Assembly (NCBI GenBank): GCA_947469815.1
Contig: CANIRI010000123.1
Coordinates: 1-7,061, forward strand
Length of the DNA: 7,061 bases
Direction: 5' to 3'
Origin: Comamonadaceae bacterium
GTDB lineage: Bacteria; Pseudomonadota; Gammaproteobacteria; Burkholderiales; Burkholderiaceae_C
Made by a program: the position numbers and the translations under genes. The notes beneath the pieces are model-generated. The model saw only the letters and a list, made by a program, of their open reading frames with translations. It was not told the origin of the DNA and did not search any database. Below, in pieces: positions 1 to 6,081 of this stretch; position 1 is the stretch's first letter, and every line of letters starts with the position of its first letter.

Positions 1-180
1 CCTGATTCTCAAACTAAGGTCGGATACTTCAGCGTAACTAGGCCCATCCAATAATCGGAACGTTATCTGCGCACTTTCGCGCATATTCGCCTGGCGCGCT
101 AAAGAAAGCGGTCCCTCGTGCCGATTCGAGAAGGTTAAAGCACAACTTAATTTTTCTTGGCGAGGCCTTAGGTACCAGAG

Positions 181-3100
181 ATGTCAGTTGCCGCACTTGC
201 TGCAAGCAGACTCGCAAGCCCCTCTGTGTCGGGCGTGGGTTCGGCGCGCGTGCCGTTCTTCAGGAGCCTCTCCGACTCCGAGATAGCGGCCCTGAGCGCC
301 TCGGAGATTGGCGAGATGCAGTCAGCGGATATGGCCGCACTCGGTGATCGCCAGATAAAAGCCTTTGACCCGCAGGCCCTAGCCAGTGGGCTAGTGACTT
401 ACCTCAACAATCAGCAGCTGCTCCCGGCTAACTTCATCGCAAAGCTCAGCGGCGCGCAGATCAGCCAGTTCAGTACCTCCCTGGTCAGCGCCACCCTGCC
501 GCAGATGTCGTCGACACAAATCAACGCATTCACCCAGGAGCAAGTGCGCGGGCTCAGCACCAGCCAGATCGCTGGCCTTGGGGTACAGAAAACCTCCGTA
601 CTCTCGGCTGCCTGGCTCAACAAACTCTCCGGCACCCAGTTACAAGGCACGGGTACTGCATTTGTCAAGGCATTGACCAAGACCCAAATCGCCGGGCTCG
701 ATGCCACGCGTGTTCAGTACCTCTCGGAGGCGCAGGTGGCCAGCTTGAGCAAGGCCCAACTAAGTGTTTTGAATGGCAATCAGATCGCCGCCATCGATGC
801 CACGGACATCAAAGCCATGTCCACTGTCCAGTTCGCCACCTTGACCAAGACCCAGCTACAAGCCTTGACCGCCGGACAAATCGGGCAAGTAGACGCCTTC
901 AAAATACGCACTATCAGTGCCAAAAACCTTGCCAGCCTGACCTACGAACAAATAGCGCACTTCACGACTAAAACAGTGACCAATTTCACGGGCGATCAGC
1001 TCGCGTCACTCACCCGCGAGCAGATAAGGCAAGGGTTTGATGCCGCCAAAATGGGAGCGCTCAGCGCCAGCCGGGTTCGGGCTTTCAATGGTGGCCAATT
1101 CAGCGCTATGACTAACGCCCAAGTGGACGCGCTCTCGCTGGACACGATGAAGACGCTGTATGACAGGCATCTGAGCGCTTTGACGGCTCCACAACTGTCT
1201 GCCCTCTCGGAAGAAAAAATAGATTGGCTTATCAACAAAAAACTCAACATAGGCTTTACTGGACAGCAGAAAGATGCAATCTTTGCGCGTAAAGCATTCT
1301 TCGCCAATGTTGGGCCCACCACAACGAACATCATCGCGGATCAAAGCGCTGCGAAGGGCGTCGCTTTTTCCTTGACGGTACCCATCAACACGTTTACCGG
1401 TGCGAATGTTGGCGACACTCTGAGCTACTCAGCCAGCGTAGTAGATGAGTCTGCCGAACCCTCGTCAACCGAAGCGAACCTGCCCTTGCCAAGCTGGCTT
1501 CATTTTGACGCCGGTACCCGCACTTTTACAGGAACTCCAGACAATACAGTCGTAGGGGTATTCCTGAAGGTCACCGCAACCGACCCTGCCGGGGCCTCGG
1601 CAAGCAGCGCATTCAAGATTGCGGTGGTAGACAACTCCGCGCCGGCGGGCAGCGTCACTATCAATGGCACACCCAAACTGGGCGAGGTGCTGACAGCGGC
1701 CAATGACGTGGCGGACGGCGATGGTCTGGGCCTTATCAGCTACCAATGGATGGCCAATGGCAGCAAAATCACTGGCGCTACCGGTAACACCCTGACGATC
1801 ACCCCATACCATGTAGGCAAAGCCATCAGCGTCAAAGCCAGCTATACCGACGGGCACGGCATCGCGGAAAGCGCAACCAGCGCAGCCACAAGAATCAACG
1901 CGCCACCCACGGGCAGCGTCACCATCACCGGCACCCCTAAACGGGGCCAAGTGCTCACCGCAGGGAATAACTTAGCCGATGCCGATCGTCTGGGCACTAC
2001 CATCAGCTACCAGTGGCTGGCCAATGGTGGCGCTATCAGCGGCGCTACTAAAAACACCCTCACTCTCACTGAAGACCACGTAGGAAAAGCTATCAGCGTC
2101 AGTGCCAGTTATACCGATGCGCTCGGAACTGCGGAGAGCAAGACCAGTGCGACCACCGGCTTAGTGACTAGTTCAGGAACTACTGAATCCGCAAACATCC
2201 AATTTCCACCGCTATTCAGGGGTCAATCTATTACTGTAGATGGCCTTACCTTTACCGCGAAAAGAGCAACGACCGATGTTGAGACTGCGGCAGCGTTCGC
2301 AAATTTAAGTCCCGGTCAGTGTGGCGGTGTTGGTGCATCCTATGGTCGCTATCAAGGTACTCTAGGGAGCTTCAATTCGGCATCATCCGTTGGGAACCAG
2401 TTGGTTATGACCAGCGTAGCGCATTTCCAAGATGTCCCCGACATTACGCTTGTAACGAGCGGCGTAGAGCAAACTCTGGCTCCCTCTGTGAGCGTGAGCC
2501 AAAATCCAATTCCAGCAATCGTAGGGGTCACAGAGACATCGTCGATTAAATTCACGGCGCTGCTACCACGACAATCAGTTACGGTTGGAGGGCTCCAATT
2601 CACCGCAAGCCGAACACTAAGTTCGGCTGAGGTAGCAAGTGCATTTGCTAACCTTCAGAGTGGCGCCGCTACAGGGGCGGGCACCTCTTTTGGAACCTAC
2701 ACTGGCGCGATAACAGATTATTCAAGCGGCGAGGCTGCTTCTGACACGGTTTTAATGACGAGTACTACGCAGCACGTTAATGTCAGCGATGTAAGTACTC
2801 TGGTTAACGATCGGGTAGAAAGTGTCCCTCAAATCTATAGAGCAGTCTTGAGTACACCGTCTAATCCATCTCCACTTATCAATCAAACTAACAACTATAT
2901 TGAGTACACGGATCTTGGAACATCCGGAGAAACAATAAGTTTGACGAAGGTATCAAACCCAAATGTAGCCAATGACGCGATCTCAATTGTTGGAACGACC
3001 GTTTACAGAGGTGCCGGCAATATCGCAGAGGCAATTGGAACTGTTGATAGTCAACTCGATGGAACCGCCGGTAAAGCGCTGCGCATTAATCTACAGCCAC

Positions 3101-4458
3101 AATTCCAAAATGGAAACTTCGACAACGGTACTGCTGGGTCTCTGTATATAACGGGGTGGACTGCGATTAACCAAAGAGTCCAGTTGGACGGCACAAGCAT
3201 GGTTGCGGGTTGGCCCACGCCGATTGATACAACGACCGCACCTGACGGCGGAACAGAAACTACCGGTGGGACGGGAACTTTTAGCACATTACTATCTTCC
3301 AAGTCAGCATCCGACCTTTCGGTAGAACTTAACTCCGATCTAGGGGGGGTAATCAACACCCCGGCGGGTAAGGGCGGCGTGCTGCATGGCCCCGTGCTCG
3401 TGAGTAATGAATCGGTACGAGTGAACCAGGGCGACACCATTACCTTTGATTGGAAAGCTCAGGGAGGTAGCGATGCTTTCGACGTCTACGCCTACATACT
3501 GAATACTGAAACGGGCCAAACCGAAAAAATACTGAATGCGACGGGGGCAACTGCACAAACCCAGCAACCTTGGACCACTGTTTCGCATACCGTTACAAAC
3601 GCCGGCGACTACAAATTTGTGTTCGTCTCTGGGTCTTGGGATGAAACGAGGGGAACGGCAGCGGGGGCAAAACTTTTTATCGATAACGTAAATGCAAACT
3701 CTAGCGTTCTTCCCACGCTTACTGGCACGCAAGTTTCTAGTCTCACGAGCCTAGTTCAATACCAAAACAGTACTCCGGTGACTGCCACAATCATCATTGA
3801 CGGTGTGACTGCGACTTCCGGCCCTAGCGCATCAGTCGCTGAAAGTGCGGCGAACCTGCAAGCAGCAATTACAAGCTTGATTTCGAGTGGAGCAATTGTC
3901 GATATTGCTGTCGCACGCTCTGAAAATGCAATTTCCTTGACCTCAACATCGCCGGGGGTAGCATTTACCGCGTCAAGCGGAGGAACCAGTAACTCCAGCC
4001 TAATCTCGATGGGATTTAGCCAGACACAGGCACCCGTGTTGGGGATCGATGCACCGGCACTGCCGGTGGTTACGACAAGTAACGGTATAAGCGACGTCGC
4101 GGGCACCGCCCAAGTCTCCCATATCGCCTTTCCTGCAATGAAAATTGGTCAATCGGTAACAGTCAGTGGTCTGACGTTCACTGCAACATCGGAAATCACA
4201 GGGTCTCAGGTTGCCATTGCATTTGCAAACATTCAGGTTCTTGGAACAACAGGAACTCAACAATCACTGGGCATCTATTCCGGCATGCTGAGTGGCTTTG
4301 GCAGCGGGACTTCGAACGGAAATCAGCTACCCTTTACTTGCGCACAGATAAATACCAACGCAGTTGATATACCCATATCGGTCAACCAGTCCGTTGGACC
4401 ACCAAATGCACCGCTCGTGCAAACGACGCAAGGGAAATCAAGTTTTCCACCATCGTGA
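181..4458 (+). CDS. Large modular repeat protein, adhesin/surface-like, octapeptide repeats plus Ig-like and beta-rich modules
   Basis: The 1425-residue product has no assignable enzymatic function. Modules in order: octapeptide repeats (about residues 30-357); a dystroglycan/cadherin-like 'putative Ig' domain (about 380-484, with LPSWLHFDAGTRTFTGTP and a DPAG...F strand pattern); two tandem Ig-like repeats (490-577, 578-660); two copies of a GQSxTVxGLxFTA module (669-757, 787-875); a probable carbohydrate-binding-like jelly roll (about 975-1173, opening NGNFDNG...ITGW, closing AGDYKFVFVSGSWD...LFIDNV); a flagellin-IN-like segment (about 1193-1282, IIIDGVTAT...LQAAI...ISLTSTSPGVAFTAS); and a third GQSVTV module (1312-1401). 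Only two cysteines are present (714, 1387). The ATG at 181 is chosen because an in-frame TAG lies at 169-171; the ribosome site is weak (AGG at 170-172). I see no signal peptide, transmembrane helix, sortase or PEP-CTERM motif, or GGxGxD calcium repeats. Large beta-repeat proteins of this style are usually exported adhesins; that role is inference. The abrupt end may be a truncation. Confidence 0.85.
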   Translation: MSVAALAASRLASPSVSGVGSARVPFFRSLSDSEIAALSASEIGEMQSADMAALGDRQIKAFDPQALASGLVTYLNNQQLLPANFIAKLSGAQISQFSTSLVSATLPQMSSTQINAFTQEQVRGLSTSQIAGLGVQKTSVLSAAWLNKLSGTQLQGTGTAFVKALTKTQIAGLDATRVQYLSEAQVASLSKAQLSVLNGNQIAAIDATDIKAMSTVQFATLTKTQLQALTAGQIGQVDAFKIRTISAKNLASLTYEQIAHFTTKTVTNFTGDQLASLTREQIRQGFDAAKMGALSASRVRAFNGGQFSAMTNAQVDALSLDTMKTLYDRHLSALTAPQLSALSEEKIDWLINKKLNIGFTGQQKDAIFARKAFFANVGPTTTNIIADQSAAKGVAFSLTVPINTFTGANVGDTLSYSASVVDESAEPSSTEANLPLPSWLHFDAGTRTFTGTPDNTVVGVFLKVTATDPAGASASSAFKIAVVDNSAPAGSVTINGTPKLGEVLTAANDVADGDGLGLISYQWMANGSKITGATGNTLTITPYHVGKAISVKASYTDGHGIAESATSAATRINAPPTGSVTITGTPKRGQVLTAGNNLADADRLGTTISYQWLANGGAISGATKNTLTLTEDHVGKAISVSASYTDALGTAESKTSATTGLVTSSGTTESANIQFPPLFRGQSITVDGLTFTAKRATTDVETAAAFANLSPGQCGGVGASYGRYQGTLGSFNSASSVGNQLVMTSVAHFQDVPDITLVTSGVEQTLAPSVSVSQNPIPAIVGVTETSSIKFTALLPRQSVTVGGLQFTASRTLSSAEVASAFANLQSGAATGAGTSFGTYTGAITDYSSGEAASDTVLMTSTTQHVNVSDVSTLVNDRVESVPQIYRAVLSTPSNPSPLINQTNNYIEYTDLGTSGETISLTKVSNPNVANDAISIVGTTVYRGAGNIAEAIGTVDSQLDGTAGKALRINLQPQFQNGNFDNGTAGSLYITGWTAINQRVQLDGTSMVAGWPTPIDTTTAPDGGTETTGGTGTFSTLLSSKSASDLSVELNSDLGGVINTPAGKGGVLHGPVLVSNESVRVNQGDTITFDWKAQGGSDAFDVYAYILNTETGQTEKILNATGATAQTQQPWTTVSHTVTNAGDYKFVFVSGSWDETRGTAAGAKLFIDNVNANSSVLPTLTGTQVSSLTSLVQYQNSTPVTATIIIDGVTATSGPSASVAESAANLQAAITSLISSGAIVDIAVARSENAISLTSTSPGVAFTASSGGTSNSSLISMGFSQTQAPVLGIDAPALPVVTTSNGISDVAGTAQVSHIAFPAMKIGQSVTVSGLTFTATSEITGSQVAIAFANIQVLGTTGTQQSLGIYSGMLSGFGSGTSNGNQLPFTCAQINTNAVDIPISVNQSVGPPNAPLVQTTQGKSSFPPS
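268..1251 (+). repeat. Octapeptide (24-base period) tandem repeat array
   Basis: Residues 30-357 of the large protein are built of eight-residue units with consensus hydrophobic-[ST]-x-x-[Q]-[ILV]-x-x, for example LSEAQVAS, LTKTQLQA and LTYEQIAH. From residue 109 to 284 I can place 22 units in perfect register. One extra glycine (285) follows, then nine more units (286-357). Glutamine occupies position 5 in 14 of the first 22 units. The stretch before residue 109 is less regular, with a four-residue insertion just upstream. Repeats are diverged at DNA level; an exact shared stretch is TTGACCAAGACCCA at 673-686 and 841-854. The S/T-x-x-Q pattern resembles a helix capping box, so short stacked helices are possible, but the fold is a guess. 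Confidence 0.9.
1648..2160 (+). repeat. Two tandem Ig-like repeats, 264-base period
   Basis: Two copies of an approximately 88-residue Ig-like module lie head to tail at residues 490-577 and 578-660. Both start GSVTI-x-GTPK, then carry VLTA-x-N, an ISYQW-x-ANG core strand, SGAT or TGAT with NTLT, HVGKAISV and ASYTD, and end in AES-x-TSA. The tryptophan in YQW is the expected buried Ig-core residue. Modules of this style recur in large beta-repeat surface proteins of proteobacteria (family knowledge, not searched here). The two copies are clearly homologous at DNA level but diverged, so the duplication is not recent. Confidence 0.85.
2185..2451 (+). repeat. GQSxTV module, copy 1 of 3 (within the large repeat protein)
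   Basis: Residues 669-757. Landmarks: ESANIQF, GQSITVDGLTFTA, ETAAAFANL, GASYGRYQGTLGSF, NQLVMTS and DVPDITL. It aligns over its whole length with two later copies in the same protein. At the turn before GASYG this copy reads GQCGG where copy 2 reads GAATGAG, bringing in one of only two cysteines in the protein. The module looks all-beta with one short helix around AAAFANL. I do not recognise a named family with certainty. Confidence 0.8.
2539..2805 (+). repeat. GQSxTV module, copy 2 of 3 (within the large repeat protein)
   Basis: Residues 787-875. Landmarks: TSSIKF, RQSVTVGGLQFTA, SAEVASAFANL, GTSFGTYTGAITDYSSG, DTVLMTS and VNVSDVS. It follows copy 1 after a linker of about 30 residues, forming a near-tandem pair. 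The first glycine of the GQS motif is replaced by proline-arginine (LPRQSV). The surrounding DNA is noticeably AT-richer than the octapeptide region. Confidence 0.8.
4114..4383 (+). repeat. GQSxTV module, copy 3 of 3 (C-terminal, within the large repeat protein)
   Basis: Residues 1312-1401. Landmarks: VSHIAF, GQSVTVSGLTFTA, GSQVAIAFANI, LGIYSGMLSGFGSG, NGNQLPFT and NTNAVDI. It is separated from copy 2 by about 435 residues that hold the jelly-roll and flagellin-IN-like segments. The module seems complete, but only about 24 residues follow before the TGA stop. They end in a proline- and serine-rich tail that resembles no secretion signal I know. Confidence 0.8.
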
Positions 4459-4874
4459 ATAGCCTTTGGGTTTGAGGAGACTCCAACACGTAGGAAGCAT
4501 TCTGGCAAATCTTCGGAGACGCCGGTTGACGCCAACCCCGGTAGGCCAGTAAGGCAATTCAGACAGGCTGGAAGCCTTAGTTGTCCCGGCCGCTCATGGG
4601 TCTGAAAAAAATCACACGGATGAGGTCTGGCCAGCCGGTAGTCATCCCACAACTATTGTCACTGCTGACCAATCTGATCGTGCGGGGCCGGCATTGGGAT
4701 TGGGTGGTAATCCCTGCCAGTTTGAGAAAGCTTGGGGGGAAATAAACAAATTGTTGAGCGAGACAACTGGCGCCCCAATGTTGGTTGCTTTAGGCTTACG
4801 AAAATGGCTGCGTGGTAAAGATTGTGGTAATTCCACCACCAAACGCACCTAAGTCCTTGTAAACCCTATTGACT
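4459..4874. other. About 416-base stretch without a convincing gene; short hairpins and one start-less open frame
   Basis: Between the stop of the large gene and the tRNA I find no gene with a credible start and ribosome site. A forward frame is open from 4553 to the TAA at 4850-4852 (99 codons) but has no ATG until near its end. The first plausible alternative start is a TTG roughly halfway along. Its product includes a mildly coding-like part (QFEKAWGEINKLL, then LVALGLRKWLRGK), so it may be a decayed gene remnant. Small inverted repeats: GGTTG/CAACC at 4524-4537, AGGCT/AGCCT at 4565-4577 and GTGGT/ACCAC at 4824-4839. None is followed by a clear T-run, so I call no terminator. Confidence 0.6.
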
Positions 4875-4962
4875 TGGCGGAAGCGGTGAGATTCGAACTC
4901 ACGGACGGTTTCCCGTCGCCGGTTTTCAAGACCGGTGCAATCGACCACTCTGCCACGCTTCC
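4875..4962 (-). tRNA. tRNA-Ser, anticodon UGA
   Basis: The reverse strand folds into a complete 88-base class II tRNA including an encoded CCA (complement of 4875-4877) after discriminator G. The acceptor stem pairs GGAAGCG with CGCTTCC. The anticodon stem CCGGT/ACCGG encloses loop CTTGAAA, with anticodon TGA at 4926-4928. The long variable arm GACGG-GAAA-CCGTC is diagnostic of serine tRNAs. The T arm is GTGAG-TTCGAAT-CTCAC. It would read UCA and, by wobble, other UCN codons. All stems are intact, so it should be functional. It lies 45 bases downstream of the asparaginase stop on the same strand. Confidence 0.97.
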
Positions 4963-4985
4963 TGGGGTGCTTGTTGCTGCAGGCG

Positions 4986-5013
4986 ATTCTAAGTCAGTGC
5001 CCCGTTTTCAAAC
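4986..5013 (-). promoter_or_regulatory. Possible sigma-70-type promoter for tRNA-Ser
   Basis: Reading the reverse strand, TAGAAT (complement of 4986-4991) resembles a -10 box. It lies 23 bases before the mature tRNA 5' end. A weak -35-like GTTTGA (complement of 5008-5013) sits 16 bases upstream and overlaps the asparaginase stop codon. The -10 match is good and the -35 match is poor. Co-transcription with the asparaginase gene is the alternative. Confidence 0.3.
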
Positions 5014-6024
5014 CGCTTGCAGATGGAATGCCGGGCGGCGCTGGCCGACGGTTGCGCCGCGCGCGCTCAGGATGTCGCTGGCGCGCCATGGCGCGAGTTG
5101 GGCGCGCTGCGCGTCGTCGAGCCAGCCGAGCTGGTCCAGCGTTTCCACAGCAGTGGCGTAGAGCGCGGTTTTGTTGCCGTCGCTGATCTTGATGGCCAGC
5201 GCCTCGCCCCGGCTTTTGCTGCCGATAACCTGCACGCCGTCGGCCCCTATTTTGGTGACCCAGTCACCCCGACCGGCTTCCATAAAGGCGGCGTCATTGC
5301 GGCCGGTGCCGCTGACCATGTCGGGGTGGGTGCTCATGGCTTCGCCTAGGAGCGCGAAGCTGGCACCGAATTCCGCGTCGCGTGCGCCGCTGGCCAGGCG
5401 GGCGTAGCCATAAGCGAGTTTGGACAGGGGCATGGCGAAGTTCGGCGCTGAGCAGCCGTCAATGCCCATTTTCATGTCCGACACCTCCATGCCCACCGCG
5501 CGGGCGACGTCCTTCGCCACCGCTTGTTGCAGCGGATGCGCTGGGTCGGTGTAGTCCTCCACGCTCCAGCCTTGGCCGATGCAGTGCGCCACAAAGCCCG
5601 CGTGCTTGCCGCTGCAGTTGTGGTGGCGCTCGTCGAACTGCAGGCCTTCGGGCGGGCTTTTGTCCATCAGCGAATACACGCCCGGCACGCCGCAGCCGCA
5701 GCGCAGGCGCTGGTAGCTGTTACCGCTTTTTTCCAGCATGCTTTCCACTGCTGCCACGTGCTTGGCCTCGCCGTTGTGGCTGGCGCAGAGCATGGCGACT
5801 TCGGGCGTGCTGAAACCAAAGCGCTGTACGCCACCCGCCTCCACAAAGGGCAAGGCTTGAAAGGCTTTGAGCGTGGATCGGGTGAAGGTGACAAAGTCGG
5901 CATCACCGGCCTGCGCCAGCACCTTGCCGTGTGCGTTGACCACGGCGACCGCGCCGAAATGCGTGCATTCGACATAGCCACCGCGGGTGAGTTCAATCAA
6001 AGGGACTAAGGCATTCATGGACAT
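5008..6024 (-). CDS. L-asparaginase, Rhizobium etli AnsA/ReAV-type (Asparaginase_II family)
   Basis: This 338-residue protein should hydrolyse L-asparagine to aspartate and ammonia in the cytoplasm; no signal peptide is present. It belongs to the class typified by R. etli AnsA (ReAV), unrelated to E. coli AnsA/AnsB, so I give no symbol. Residues known in that family are all visible with a constant offset of two: the SxxK pair Ser50 and Lys53 (TRSTLKAF), Ser82 (CASHNGE), and the metal-site Cys137 and Lys140 (NCSGKH) with Cys191 (DGCSAP). Lys258 in TKIGADG probably matches the second catalytic lysine. Other signatures are RCGCGVPG and HPDMVSGTGR. Length is normal for the family. The start is ATG at 6022-6024 with GGAG five bases upstream; the in-frame ATG at 6016-6018, 11 bases from GGAG, is an alternative. 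The tRNA-Ser gene lies downstream and a divergent yejA-like gene upstream. The gene is strongly GC-rich, unlike the large repeat gene. Confidence 0.93.
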   Translation of the reverse strand: MSMNALVPLIELTRGGYVECTHFGAVAVVNAHGKVLAQAGDADFVTFTRSTLKAFQALPFVEAGGVQRFGFSTPEVAMLCASHNGEAKHVAAVESMLEKSGNSYQRLRCGCGVPGVYSLMDKSPPEGLQFDERHHNCSGKHAGFVAHCIGQGWSVEDYTDPAHPLQQAVAKDVARAVGMEVSDMKMGIDGCSAPNFAMPLSKLAYGYARLASGARDAEFGASFALLGEAMSTHPDMVSGTGRNDAAFMEAGRGDWVTKIGADGVQVIGSKSRGEALAIKISDGNKTALYATAVETLDQLGWLDDAQRAQLAPWRASDILSARGATVGQRRPAFHLQAV

Positions 6025-6025
6025 A

Positions 6026-6044
6026 AGGGCTCCGCAAAAGCCCT
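6026..6044 (-). promoter_or_regulatory. Inverted repeat over the asparaginase ribosome-binding site
   Basis: The six-base stem AGGGCT (6026-6031) pairs with AGCCCT (6039-6044) around a seven-base loop. It ends one base before the asparaginase start codon. On the asparaginase mRNA the GGAG Shine-Dalgarno (complement of 6030-6033) is half in the stem and half in the loop. Such a hairpin could dampen translation initiation or be a protein-binding site in the divergent control region. It is short and may be chance. Confidence 0.3.
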
Positions 6045-6081
6045 AAGCATAGTCCGCGCAAAACTCTTGCAGAATAGGGTG

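Noticed and set aside
68..83. Inverted repeat TGCGC/GCGCA upstream of the large gene
   Set aside because: A five-base stem of alternating GC is common by chance; it has no T-run or recognisable promoter around it.
268..1251. CRISPR-like or DNA-level tandem array, because of the 24-base period
   Set aside because: The period is that of codons for eight residues. The DNA units are strongly diverged, there are no constant repeats with unique spacers, and the reading frame is kept throughout.
1465..1950. Reverse-strand open frame (161 residues) within the large gene
   Set aside because: It lies opposite the well-defined Ig-like modules; its composition and lack of motifs mark it as a shadow.
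4520..4600. Structured RNA or riboswitch candidate from clustered hairpins
   Set aside because: The stems are only five base pairs, match no riboswitch consensus I know, and lie downstream of a gene rather than before one.
4642..4848. Reverse-strand 68-codon open frame in the spacer
   Set aside because: It has an ATG but no convincing ribosome site or recognisable motif. It overlaps the forward open frame, and I cannot support either as a gene.
5524..6009. Forward open frame (161 residues) opposite the asparaginase gene
   Set aside because: It is antisense to a protein with all catalytic residues in place; its alanine-, valine- and histidine-rich product is typical of a shadow frame.
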